A stretch of 64,000 nucleotides of DNA from Gonapodya prolifera JEL478 (GCA_001574975.1 KQ965771.1:186001-250000), one strand, 5' to 3'; positions 23,815 to 35,499 are shown, counted from the stretch's first letter. A program made the numbers and translations. The notes: a model not told the origin generated them from the sequence alone.

Positions 23815-26800
23815 TCAACTTGAACCACTGGAACTTTTGAGAGGCCGCACGAGATCACACCCTTGCATCACTTTGAGTTCTTTGCAATGTACTTTGGCGC
23901 TTGCATCACGCATTTCAAACGTTCCCCGCAAGACCAGACTAATCAACGTTACTCGCACCCTCCCATCAACTACACTTGTTCTCGACCATCCATCCTGAGC
24001 CGCGCCATCTCCGAACGTATCGTCGTCTCCTCTACACGCGCACCCCGCCTCCAAGTTACTGTTCGCAAAACAAATACCAAGGTTGCATTGTGCATTTGCA
24101 TGGCCCTGGTCTGCAGCTGCTCGCAACCACTTTATTGCTTCCTGAAAGTTCTCCTGCACACCCAACCCTTTGAGGTAGCACACACCAAGATAGTCCTTTG
24201 CATCAGCATTGCCTTGGTCACCACCCTTCTTGAACCACTTTACTGCCTCTTTGTAGTCCATTTCAACTCCTTCTCCGTTATAATAACACTGACCGAGTTT
24301 GTACTGGGCATCCACATTGCCCTGTTCTGCAGCCAACTGGAACCACTTTACTGCCTCTTCAACATTCTTTTCCACACCTAACGCATTCTTGTAGCAGTCA
24401 CCAAGCATCCTCTGACTTGTTGCGTAGCCCTGGTTTGCCGACATCACGAACCATGTCACAGCCTCCTTGATGTCCTTCTCCACACCCCATCCATTAAAGT
24501 AACATGATCCAAGATTGTGCTGTGCTTGGTCATTGCCCCGCTCAGCAGCTTTGCGGTACCATAAAACTGCCTGTGCAAGATCCTTCTCCACTGCTCGCCC
24601 ATGTTCGTAGCACTGCGCAATTCCAATCTCCCCTCTAGCGTTGCCCTTACTGGCGGCAGTTTGAAACAGCTTAAAAGACTCTGCTTCATTTTTCCTTGTC
24701 CCAACACCATCTCGGTAGCACAGTGCAAGACTGACATATGCATTGGCATATCCCTGTTCGGCAGCCATTTTGTAATACTTGTAAGCTTCATTCTCATCCT
24801 TCTGAACGCCCTCTCCCTTTTCATACTTCCAACCAAGACTGCTCTGTGCTTCTGCATCTCCTTGTGCTGCAGCCAACTTGTACCATTTCGCTGACTCCTC
24901 ATAATTGACCTTCACCACACCTAAACCATTTGTGTAGATTGCACCAAGTCGGGACTGCGATTTCACATCACCCTGAACTGCAGCCATCACAAACCATCGC
25001 ACTGCCTCATGACAATCCATACCCACACCCTCTCCATTCTGGTACGAGAATCCAAGATTTTGCTGTGCATCTGCATTGCCTTGAGCTGCGGCTTTCTTCC
25101 ACCACAAGACTCCCACTTGTTCATCCTTGTCCACACCCCACCCATGAAAGTACAGTTCACCCAAACGAGACTGGGCAAGGGGGAACGACAGATCTGCAGC
25201 TTTACGGAGCCACTCCAAACTTTCGCTGATAGTCGACATCTTTTTGCCGAGCAATACTCCTAATCGCAATTGTGAGACAGGATGGTCTCGCGCTGCTGCC
25301 TTGCGGTAGTACTCCTCAGCACGGAAACTTGAAAGGAAGCATCCGCCAATACCATGTGCATGGAAGTCTCCAAGCGCGCACAGAGAATTCGTATGATTGT
25401 GCGATTGAGCCAATCGCCTGTACCACTTTGCAGCCAAGTTTGGATCGCGATAGTAGAGCCCGACCCCGACTTTGCACCATTCCGCAAACTGAAATTGTGC
25501 GTCCACGTGGCCAAGCTCTGCAGCCACCTTGTAGAGTTTAATGGCCTCACTGAGACTACCAATTTCGCGCAATTGATGCGCTTTCGCAAACACAATTTCA
25601 GAATCAGACGTCGAGAGAGTATCTTGATGGTTCAGGGTATTGTTGTTTGATGGTACCGGGCGCATTGTCAACAGTTCAGGTCTGATTAATCACGTGCAAT
25701 TGGTTAAACGCCAGTTTGCATGCGCCCAACTGACATGCCGTACCTGATTTCCTCGAGCTCTGCGACAATTTCCTTGAATGCCAGGCGATCTGAAGGCACC
25801 TGCGACCAGCACTTCCTCATCAAGTCGGCAACTGTCAAGGGCATGTCTTGAGGGACACATGGTCTCTTTCCCTTCATGACTTCAGATAGGTCGTCATGAT
25901 CACGGAATGGGGCTTCTAGAGTCCAAAGCTGGTATTCCATAGTGAATGAAGTTGTAGGGCTTTTTAAAAGTAACGCAATAACGACGATGCACCTACATTG
26001 AACATCATGATTCCGAAAGCGTACACATCTCCCGCAAAAGTGACCGTGCTCGTGGCGCCTTCCATTCCTAGAGCGTGACCAAGTCTCTCTGGAGGAAGAT
26101 ACATGAGCGTTCCGGGGAGCACAACGTTTTCATCTCCAGTCGTAAACTTTGCAAACTTTGCAAACCCGAAGTCTGTGATGAGTGCGAATCCATCACTGGT
26201 GACAAGCACGTTGCCAGGTTTGAGGTCGGTGTGTATGACGCGAGCAATGTCGTGGAGGTACACCATTCCTCTAGCGATATCATACAGCTATTGGAAATGA
26301 AGGAAAGCGAAATATATGATGACTGAATGGTGGTGCAGTTGGCCTCCAAATGGCATCGGCAATCTCACCAAGCACAAGACCTTGTCATGAAACCCTTCCG
26401 TGCCCTTGATCGACTCAAGGTGCGTTTTGATGTTTCCATTTTCCATGATCGGAGAAATGAAGAATGGTTGTCTATTCACGTCGGTTCCAACTCCAAAGAG
26501 GGAAAGAACGAAGGGTGAAGTCATTGAGTACCAAACGTAAGACTCTCTGTCGAAGTCCTATGCAATTGAAATGCAAGGGTTGTGATGAAAGTGCAGCGCG
26601 AGATCCATTCGAGGTTGTTCTAGTTCTAGTAGCCCACCTTTCTCGAATAACCGTGGTCTTGTTCCTGGTCCATTGTCGGCAAGAAAGTGAAGGAGGCTTG
26701 CTCCGCTGATGGCGCTGTAATCTGCTGTGCTCTCTCCGGAACGCCCACATAATTCCTCGCTTCTGCTGGTAGAGGAGGCTCGGCCAAGTTTGCATACTGC

Positions 26801-27165
26801 TCTCCGCTCCGAGAAACTTCAGCGGCCGCTGCGATTTCGGGAGTCCCAGCGGCATCCGATAATATCGGTGGCTGATTTCCGAGCCGGGATCGCGGCAAGA
26901 TGATGCGCTTGAGGGCCACGTTGATTCCCTTCCAACTCCCAACATAAACGGATCCGTATCCACCACTTCCGAGCTTCTTTGTGGTCCATCGCACGTCTTT
27001 GCTGTCCACCTCCCAGAATTCCGGAATGCGGGTCGTCTGAGCTCTGCCAGAAGCAGTGGCAGCAGTCGGTTGTTTCTCCAAGACGGCAAGCAGCTGCGTA
27101 AGGAGGCCATCTGCGTTCCTGGCCGCGGTCGCGTCGCTGGGGTGCGCGGTGGAATTCGCGGACAT
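23815..27165 (-). CDS. TKL-type protein kinase fused to Sel1 repeats
   Basis: Five exons (27165-26638, 26557-26369, 26287-25997, 25928-25744, 25681-23815) total 3,060 nt and give 1,019 residues. Kinase part: LGSGGYGSVYVG (Gly loop), NVALK (ATP lysine), FDRESYVW (helix C Glu), PFVLSLFGVG, VIHTDLKPGNVL (catalytic loop), TDFGFAKFAK (DFG), GTLMYLPPE (activation segment end), FNLWTLEAPF, CWSQVPSDRLAF. The last exon holds about 13-14 Sel1 units (for example LGQCYYNGEGVEMDYKEAVK), a helical scaffold for protein-protein contacts. The intron 25743-25682 contains the stop that would otherwise end the kinase; its removal fuses the two parts in phase 2. TKL kinases linked to Sel1 repeats are known to be expanded in some basal fungi. 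Probably a cytosolic signalling kinase; substrates unknown. An extra stretch of roughly 75 residues lies between the ATP lysine and helix C. Confidence 0.84.
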
Positions 27166-28489
27166 CTGATGGCGTCTCGCAGAACTCTCTGTGTGTGTTG
27201 ATTGGAAAGTGCTGATATATTAGCCACTCCGTATGGCACGGCACACAAAGCACACTTTATTATTATTGCTTATTCGTGAAAACCACCGTGTTATGATCTC
27301 TGTCTCTGCGAGTGGTAATTACATGCCACCAGCAGTCTTTCACTCGGCAACATCTCAACCGAGTAGCGACCACTCTCCCTTTCGCGAAGACCAAATACAC
27401 TCAGAAGATCATTCTCTCTGCCACCCCCGATCCGACAATTTGATGTGACAGCATGTCCCAGCTTGGAGGAAGACTCGCTATATTAGATAATCGCCCACCA
27501 GGTTCTTTATGCCCCCATTAGAACCCACACCTGGCACTGAGAGCCGTGACTCACGTCCCACCGGGTGCATCTGGTGATAAGCGGAGTCTGCTATGCCCTG
27601 GTGTCCATTGACCAGGCACTTTCGATGCACGTTCATTCTCACGTAGAGATGAAGATGTCACCCTTCAACGCATCACGCGCACAATACTGTCCGGTCGCAA
27701 TGCGTTGCTCCAGCTTACGGTCTTGCCTTTCATTCGGTCGAACTCATGAAGTTGTCCGATGCATCACCCATGCGATGTGTAAACTTCGATTTCAGTTCCC
27801 AGTTCTGTTTATCTCTTGCTCCACAGAGAACGGCGAGCAACCGCAAGCTTAGTCACGATGCGATATCTGGTATAGACGCTTTGGAGAGGAAGAGTAGGTA
27901 GTGCAGAGGAGCAGAGGGAGTGGGATTCGCTTCTTGGACGGTGCATTCTGGGAACAAGGAATGGAATTGTATTTGAACCGTCCACAATCCCGCGTTAGAA
28001 TTGCCCAAATGCACTCACATCACGTGGTGACGAAGGACTTTTACTCCCAGCGGCGAATATTGCTTCCGCCTGTATCGAACGCGCAAGCCAGTGCTGTCCA
28101 CCCCGTACTCCGCAAAACGACCTGAAACAAGAAAAAGGTTCTTGACATCCTCATACGCGTATGCACTGGTCCCCAAGCCTTGCAACAGAGGTTTTATATC
28201 TTTTAAACACGCGATAGTGCAGCTGGAATCGTGATCGCATCGTCAAAATCACGGAATTCCTCTCAACTCGCACTTCCAATCCATCCGACGCTGAGAACGT
28301 TCAAACACACACTCTCCGCCCTGTCCAGATATATCCGATTGGCTCCGCTCTCGACCAGACGCCGAGATTGCCTCCGTGTTTTTCGGACGTCTTGACCAAC
28401 TGACCACTCCTTTTCCACTCGACAAAAACGACACGGAGCCAAAGCGCGGAGCATTCTGAAGATGGCAGGCATCCCGCAATCGACTGCGT
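27166..28489. other. Intergenic, with a possible DDE-transposase remnant
   Basis: No full gene is seen. At about 27280-27345 (+) a short stretch reads ENHRVMISVSASGNYMPPAV, which resembles the core strand of pogo/Tc1-type DDE transposases, but it is only about 25 residues and no flanking transposase sequence or terminal repeats were found. The rest has short, inconsistent open frames. Confidence 0.25.
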
Positions 28490-29262
28490 CTGTCCAGCAC
28501 TGTTGTACGTCGATACAGAACTCTGTACAGGTTCCTAAGACCTTCACGAGAGGTTCGACACCGCAAGAGGGATCAGTACTGCCAGGTCGCCAAACAAACA
28601 AGCGACGCGGAGATCCCATCTACGGGCACGCAACGGGCAAGTTTGACATTCGGTGTACCGTAAGTGCCTCGGGGAAGAGTGTCTTAACGAAAGCCGGCGG
28701 TATGCTATCACGTCCCACAGGTAGGCGTCCGTCCTGACGTCCACACTTAGCTTCGTTTGGCCTTATTCGACACCACCGATACCATCCCACAATCCGCCGT
28801 CCCCATACCCCCCCGCCGGTCTTCCACTCCACCCAACAGCGACGTCCCGCGCGATGAGCACGTACAGTTCCGCCGTCCGAAGAATCGAAGCGTGGGATGT
28901 GATGTGGTGCGGCGGGGAAGGAGTCATGGGTTGCGGGGATAAGGAAGGGAGATGGCGGTGGGGACGAAAGCGAAAGCGGTGGGTGAGCGTGCAGGGAGTG
29001 TTGGAAATAGAAATGGTATATGAGGGTGCAGGAAGAGGGGAGTGGCGGCGACGGTGAATGCAGTAAGTGAGAGGGCAGCGGCGGTTTGAGCTGGGAGGTT
29101 GGGAGCCGAGCGCGGGATCCTTCCGTCCGATGGTTTGTGATGCGATGGAGCAAGTGGATCGTGGCGACAGCCTGGTAACCAGATCGGAGGTGGTTGAGAA
29201 GGAGAATATGGTGGGTTCGATGATGAGCAAAAATGAAGTTGAAAACGGGCAATGAGAACAAG
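28490..29262 (+). repeat. Dispersed paralogous sequence of about 0.75 kb, copy 2
   Basis: This has the same order as the copy at 22.13-22.92 kb: a coding-like start (LYVDTELCT, later SDAEIPS) now broken into different frames, then GTCCTGACG, a G/C-biased tract, and an ATGAGCAAAA(A)TGAAGTT end. It is more decayed than copy 1. The two copies flank the kinase-Sel1 gene. Confidence 0.4.
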
Positions 29263-29344
29263 CGATTATGGCAATGTCCTGAAGACGGTTGAACTTGAGC
29301 ACCTATCCACATGGTTACCACCAGAAGGTAGCGATTCCCTTGAT

Positions 29345-30165
29345 TTTCAGAGTTTGGAACGGTGTCACAGAGGTTGGAGTCGAAGAAAGCACAGGCAGGA
29401 TGCCGGGTCAGAGCATTCGTGAGTCTCCTCAAGACCTTCCTCCTTCACAACAAAGCTCCGGGGCATCTGCTTTCCACATCCGACTTGGGACCCCGACGTG
29501 CATCAGCATATCTCACTGGAGCAGAGGAAAAGAGTGGGGTCAGTTTTTGTAACACCGACCAAGCGCAAACCATTTAGGACGTTCCAAAGACATCAGAACT
29601 CGGCGTCATCAGCATTGGCACTGCGAAACGGTACCACAATTCTAACCGACCAAAGATCCCTATGTGGGGCGACCAGGCGTACCCCAGCAGCGAACTGTCC
29701 GATCTCACCACACTGCACATTCGAATCGAGTCCTTCAGCGGCAACGAAGGATCGAACCCGCCCGCGGACATCCTGGCCGCCTTGGCATGGATCGAGAACC
29801 TCTCCAACCTCTCAGTCATCCACCTCACGTTCCTCGTGGTTGTGCAGAACTGGGCCTTCACGTCGGAGCAGAAGTACATCCAAATGACGGAGAAGAGCGC
29901 ACTGCGCATGTCTGAGCTGTTGTTCAAGCCGCTGCGCGTAATGGGGCGCCGCCAACCTAGAACAGACATCGTACTGGGAGACGTTACATATCAGATTACC
30001 AATGTTTCGGGAACTCATCAGGGATACTCGACTAGGACACTTATTGATTCGGGTGCGGGCGGGGCAGGGAGTGCAGATATAACGCTGCGGTTTGGATTGA
30101 GGCAGACTGTGGTTCATTTGGGAGAGAAAGTGGGCCTGAACGTTCGGCGATGTGAGGAACTGTAG
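29345..30165 (+). pseudogene. F-box gene, family B, 5'-truncated copy
   Basis: This begins inside the family body (RVWNGVTEVGVEE, matching the VWSRVMYLEVE region of copy 1) with no F-box upstream. It changes frame at least twice before 29660. It is then open to the end: YPSSELSDLTTLHIRIES, WAFTSEQKYIQM, DIVLGDVTYQ, and the terminal VHLGEKVGLNVRRCEEL. The conserved C-terminus is intact. Immediately downstream is another family B copy in the same orientation. Confidence 0.65.
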
Positions 30166-30339
30166 CGAGAGGAGGAAATGGCGATATTACGATTATGACT
30201 CCTTGAATTGGGTGTGTTGCAGTACCGTCTTCGCATTCGCCACCACCGAATTGATTCCACTTCGGCCTCACTTGAGGAAGACCAAATCGCGGGGATGCCC
30301 GCGCATCACAGCAAACCTTCGTCTAGCCAGATGACTCTT

Positions 30340-31832
30340 CGCCCCCGGCGAACGATCGTTAGTTCGCCTGCCGGTGGTACTCAGGCCTCAGTCGTCCTCC
30401 CAGAGTGGTGTACCGTGTCCTTCCCCTTCTAACGAACCACATCCGCGAAGCAGCCCGAACTGCACTTCCCGGAAACTCCGTTGGCATCCTCTGCTCAATT
30501 TTTGTAGGACGCTCCATAACACTGCCGGCTCGCAAAACTAATCCGCCGCGGCTGAACGGTGTGGAAGCGCGTGTTCGCTTTCTTCCTCGGTTCGAGACTA
30601 TAACGCCAAATAATGGCAAAATGTTTTGGGTCGCTTGCGAAGGGGAAGTCGCTCTACGGGCGACAACTTCACGTGGCTCATGGAGTGTGTGGGACGAACG
30701 TTCGGGAGTTTGTCCGGAGAAAACTCGGAGATCTGGAACGATACCCAAAAAAAATTGAGCGACTGTTCATAGGAGGGCGACAATGTGAACGCTCCATTGT
30801 TAAGATGGAGTTTGAGGACTCGTTTCGAGGTTTCCTAGAGGATAACAATATGTGGTTGCCGCTGAGAATGTTTGCATCAAGCGAAAGCAGCAATAGCCTG
30901 AGGACGGTGGAGCTTCGCCACTTGTCTTCATGGTTGCCGCGGGAAGGGGACATTCCAGCTGAACTTGGGGTTTGGAATGGTGTTACGAACATTTCGATGG
31001 AGCTCATTGCTGGAGCGACAATGTCAATTCGGGAAGGGTCGACTGCATTGGTAAACTTGTTGAAGTCATTCCCCTTTGCAACAAATCGTCATGGTCTCTG
31101 CCTTTTGTATCCGGCTTGGACACCAACCTACAACATCACATCTCTATTGAGCAGAGGTCAAGAGTACTATCAGTTATAGTGTCGCCAACTCAGGCAAGAA
31201 GCACACTGCAAACTTCTTTGGCAAAGTGGCCACACTCTCTCCTTTATGTGCTCCGCGCTTTCCCAAAGGGAGTAATCACCCTCGGCTCTTTTTACAAATA
31301 CTGGGACTCACGACGACGAAGGTTCCCTCTACGGAGCGATCATGCATATCCCGGTAGCGTTCTACCGGATCTCACCACACTCCACCTAGAAATTGAATCC
31401 TTGAGTAGTAACCAAGGTCAGAAACTGCCCGAGGACACATTGGCTGTTTTTGCATGGATCCAGGAAAATCTTCCCAATCTTGCGACAGTCCACCTCACGT
31501 TCCACCCGCATGTAGAAAAGCGGAGATTCGCATCAGAGCAACGGTACATTCAAATAGCAGAGACACTGGCACTTGAAATGTGTAAGTTGTTGTTCAACGC
31601 AGTAAGGTCAATCGAGCAGGAGGCTGGACAGGCAACCATTGTACTGGGAGATGTGACTTACGAAATCAACGATGTCAATGGAGAGTGGGGAACTGGTCCG
31701 AGTGTTGTTGTGGGGTCGAGTGGAAATCGATCAGGTGCAGGGCAAGTGCCAAAGGCGCGCCTCGTGCTAAGGCAGGCTGTGGTGCAGCTCGCCGAAAAAG
31801 TGGGTTTGAACATTGGGCAATGCGCCAAGTAG
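30340..31832 (+). pseudogene. F-box gene, family B copy 3 (frame broken)
   Basis: The N-terminal F-box is partly deleted: the sequence goes from RRTIVSSPAGGTQ straight to VVYRVLPLLTNHIREAAR. One frame change occurs near 30660 (after CEGEVALRA) and another near 31110 (between HGLCLL and LDTNLQHHISIEQRSR). The remainder is open: LPDLTTLHLEIESLSSNQ, RRFASEQRYIQIAE, TIVLGDVTYEIN, LRQAVVQLAEKVGLNIGQC. The long open segments suggest fairly recent decay. Confidence 0.66.
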
Positions 31833-32075
31833 TTAGGAGAGGTAGTTCGAGCTCTCTGGTGATATGTACTGCTTTGTATTCAGATTTGAGTTCTAAGCAA
31901 TGAAAGGAATGCAAAGGTCCAATCATCTACATGTAGTGTTCTCCTTTGATTCTGCCTTCCCGCTCGTTGTGATTGAATGGCGGATCAATGTGCAAACCTG
32001 CAGCCGGTTGTGGTGGCGATTAGAAGACCACGGACCATTTCCACGCAGAACAAACGCACTCGCCCGCAATCCGGA

Positions 32076-33473
32076 ATGGAATCATTCCCAATCGAAATCC
32101 TCCAACGCATCTTCCGCTTTTTCCCCCCGAAAACCTTCTACTCCAAGCTCCCCCGCCTCTCACGACAAATCCGGAATGCCGCACTCGGCGCACTCCCAGG
32201 ATGTCCTGGCGACACGATCGGAGTGAGCTACGAGGTCACGGTCATGTCCGATATAGACGACAGACTCCTCAGCCCCGCGCAAATCGCCAAAGTGGAGAGA
32301 TTCCGAAAATTTCACCTCATTCGAGGCCCGGACGGGACCGCAATCTGGACAGTTTTCAGAATTCACGTGACACTTCAGGCATCGGATGTCATGATTGTGG
32401 GCGGGATAGGAAAACTGTTGGGGCAGGAGATACCAGACCTTTTGCAAAAGGAGTACATTTTCAGGAGGAAACTGACACACACCCGGCTCGCGCCAATGAT
32501 CATCGTTCGGGTAACATCCCGTAATTTGAGTGTGGAAACAGGCGATGGTCTGGGTCCCGAGAAAGCTGTGTTTCGGTTGCTGGTGGATTTCGCTCGAGAG
32601 AAGAATGTCCCTGAGTTCGACCTTGGCGTCGACGTGGAGCTATTGGGCACGCTACCGACTGATCTTAAGCTGAAATGTACTTCCAGGGTCATTGCGCACG
32701 GAACCCTTAGTACGGCGAGTTCTATTGGAGCACTGTTAGACGTTCTCGCCCGGTTTCCAAACGCTGTAGCCTTGGAAGGTGCATCCTCTATATTTTTCAC
32801 TGCTCCGGGCCGTGAAAATGCGCAATATCCCGGAATCACCTCCCTGAACGTTAAACTCAAGCCTCAAAATACCATCATGCGATCCTGCTTCTTCCAGGCT
32901 CCCACCGTGTTCCCAAACCTGGTGGACCTCGGCTACATTTCACTGTTTCGCAGTGCACTCAAATGGAAGCGCCTGTTAAACCACATGAAAGAGCCGTTTC
33001 CTCCCATGTGCGGAATCCGAACGTTTCACATCATGGTGCGAATTCCCGATTTCCAACCTGAGCATCTCAGCGACATAGACATTGAAGTAGCCACCAGGGA
33101 GGTGATGGAGCTGCTTCCGAACCTTCAACGTCTCACTATCAAGGTTCGAGACAAAGATTATGGGGGCGGAAGCATCAAACTGCTAGGAACGTTCTTCGAA
33201 TGTGCGATGCGGTTTGCACCTCCTACGTGCGTGATTGACATTGATGAAATCGAATTGGCAGTGCTTCCAGATTATTATGAGCACATTGGATTGGATGATT
33301 TTAACACGAGAATCTACGACCGCGTTTTGGAAGTATCAAAGACAGACGCTTGGCCCGAAAACATGCGAGGGTGGGACGGAAGGGATGCTGTGCGACTGTC
33401 CAACCATCATCCGAGGCGGATGGAGTTTATAAGTTTATCGGATTACGATTACGTTTCCATAAACAACTATTAA
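32076..33473 (+). CDS. F-box protein, family A, intact single-exon copy
   Basis: This is an open frame of 465 codons from ATG 32076; an in-frame ATG at 31977 exists, but the paralogues share the MESxPxEIL start. The F-box is at residues 1-45 (IEILQRIFRFFPPKTFYS, then IRNAALGALPGCPGD). The body has no named repeat but carries the family landmarks ERFRKFHLIRGPDGTAIW, VVLARFPNAVALEGASSIF-like sequence, VFPNLVDLGYISLFRS, MELLPNLQRLTIKVRDKD and WDGRDAVRL. F-box proteins recruit targets to SCF ubiquitin ligases through Skp1; the C-terminal part probably binds the target. It is the only uninterrupted family A copy in the window. Confidence 0.78.
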   Translation: MESFPIEILQRIFRFFPPKTFYSKLPRLSRQIRNAALGALPGCPGDTIGVSYEVTVMSDIDDRLLSPAQIAKVERFRKFHLIRGPDGTAIWTVFRIHVTLQASDVMIVGGIGKLLGQEIPDLLQKEYIFRRKLTHTRLAPMIIVRVTSRNLSVETGDGLGPEKAVFRLLVDFAREKNVPEFDLGVDVELLGTLPTDLKLKCTSRVIAHGTLSTASSIGALLDVLARFPNAVALEGASSIFFTAPGRENAQYPGITSLNVKLKPQNTIMRSCFFQAPTVFPNLVDLGYISLFRSALKWKRLLNHMKEPFPPMCGIRTFHIMVRIPDFQPEHLSDIDIEVATREVMELLPNLQRLTIKVRDKDYGGGSIKLLGTFFECAMRFAPPTCVIDIDEIELAVLPDYYEHIGLDDFNTRIYDRVLEVSKTDAWPENMRGWDGRDAVRLSNHHPRRMEFISLSDYDYVSINNY

Positions 33474-33578
33474 TTGATGCAATGGTCACAAGTCAACATT
33501 TTGCAGGTAACACAACTAAAATTCACAATCCAACATCCAACCCTGACCAAACCAAACCCACTCGCCCACATCCCGCAA

Positions 33579-33957
33579 TGGAATCAATCCCAATCGAAAT
33601 TCCACATCGCGTATTCCGTTTCCTCCCTCCGAAAATCTTCTACTCCAAAACTCCCCCTCGTCTCGCGCAACATCCGGAATGCCGCGCTCGGAGCGATCCC
33701 AGGATGCCCTGGCGACAAGATCGGAGTTAGCTACGAGGTCAGTCACGGTCATGTCCGATATAGACGACAGCCTTTCGCGGTCAGCGGGTATCAACAAGGT
33801 GGCAAGATTACATAACTTTCAAACCGCTCGACATGTCTCGGTTGATGGCGCGGCGAGGTGGACAGTCTACCACATTTGTGTGGCGTTTTGGGCATCGGAT
33901 GTCATGCGTATGGGAGGCGTGGAAGCGTTGTTGGTGCAGGAGTTGCGGGACATGATT
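33579..33957 (+). pseudogene. F-box gene, family A copy 4, cut off after about 120 codons
   Basis: It starts with MESIPIEIPHRVFRFLPPK. The frame shifts within the F-box and again near 33745. The last family residues (ASDVMRMGGVEALLVQEL) end at a stop at 33957. Directly after it, P450 sequence begins. The rest of the F-box gene is absent. Confidence 0.62.
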
Positions 33958-35167
33958 TGACGGGAGCACACCTTGAGAATATCCATTTTGGACGATACAT
34001 TGAGGAGCGAAAAGCTCCTGGACTGGATGGGCACCGAGGAACTGAAAAATCAAGTGGTGAGTACACCGACGGTTGAATCTTGGCTTCATTGAACACGGAA
34101 ATGACACACGTTGCGTGAACTTCATCAAGGTCGCCTTGGTGTTTGCAGGGGTTGGTAACGTTGCCGCGTCTGACACTGAGACATCGCGTTGCTCATAATT
34201 ACCTCGACCAACCCTCCATATTGATACTACGGGGGGATCTCTCAGCTTTGCCACCTACGAGCTTTCCCGCTTCCCTTCGTGGCAACAAACGATCCGCAAG
34301 GAGACTCACGATCTGCGGCGGTCACTGAACCTTCCGCAAGGTGCACTTCCTCCATTGGAGCCCCTGGATCGATTGAAAAATCTCAACGCTGTAATAAAAA
34401 AGACTCTCGGGTGAGATTTCAGTAAATTGATGGGAATAGGCCATGAGAAGAACTGACCACAGGATGTACCCGGCAGCGCCGAACGGTGCTGGTCGTATCG
34501 CGAAGGATAACTTCGTGGTGTTGTACGTGGATACCGTGACTGGGGAGCACAAATCGGTCGAATTCAGAAAGAACAATATGGTAAGACCTTTCCTCGGGTC
34601 ACACATTTGGTGGATGCTCGAAGCACCTCACGATAACTGGCCCCAGATTTACCCCTTCGTCATGGGTGCTGGCAGGTCCCCAGAGAACTTTTTGCGGTCC
34701 GAGACATGGATTGGTGAGTTGTCCACGGGAATGGTATTGCGACAATATGGAGCACCACTGATGAAATTGTCCCAAGGCTCGATGACGCGACTGGAAACGG
34801 GGGTGCCATCAAGCCATTCGCCTATGCTCCCTTCGGGGGCGGTGCAAGAAAGTGCTTGGGTGAACGGTTGCCACATGGTGAGACACTGAAACCGGTTCAC
34901 TGGTTAAAGTGAAGAAGCCAAATGGAATTGTATGCATCGCCGGCAGCTCAACTTCGCATCGTCCTTGCATCAATATTGGACAAGTGGGAGATCGGGTTCT
35001 GTGATAACTACAAGGTGAGCATCCGAGGGGAGCAACGTGCGATATTCCTCGATTTCACCTTTAACCGCTTCACACATTGCATGCAGTCTGTTTTCGCGTC
35101 TCAGGGAACAATCAAAGCTGGTAACGGCGTCAGCATAAAGCTGTTGCCAATTGCCGCTGAGATTTAG
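33958..35167 (+). pseudogene. 5'-truncated cytochrome P450
   Basis: Only the C-terminal half of the P450 family remains, starting in the exon that encodes SILDDTLRSEKLLDWM. The exon and intron plan matches the intact genes. The I-helix part is damaged (HIDTTGG without the normal upstream Gly), the ExxR motif is lost (KKTLG in place of KETLR), and LRPETWDPQRW is reduced. The heme loop is retained in altered form (FGGGARKCLG), as is the end (KLLPIAAEI). Without the N-terminal half and ExxR it cannot be an active P450. Confidence 0.75.
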
Positions 35168-35499
35168 TAAACAACCGGAGTCTTCCTTGTAAAGTCTTTG
35201 AAGCTTGCATTGATTCAACGTCTTTCTTTAAATATAATGAATTAATGAATACGACAATTGACGGTTTTGCAAGGAAATACAGAGTCCGCCTCGTTCCAGT
35301 GCAACCTTTGCAGGGGGTTGTGCCCGCATCTGTTGCACGCCGATGTACTTATTAAGAACAGACAGCGAAAGCTCTCTTTGTACACGATCCTCTATTTCTG
35401 AGGGTGTACGCTAGCGATATTGGATTGCCTGTGGCCCAGCTTTTGCTGAGAAGCAACGTTCTCAGTGTGACTACCAGCTCCATAACGCGCGTTCGTCAC

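Noticed and set aside
22938-23858. A 306-codon open frame on the minus strand
   Set aside because: It overlaps the end of the kinase-Sel1 gene in another frame, has no motif, and long frames also exist on the opposite strand.
27280-27345. A pogo/Tc1-like DDE core in a short plus-strand frame
   Set aside because: Only about 25 residues match the general pattern; no DDE triad, terminal repeats or other transposase parts are visible, so it is kept only as a remark.
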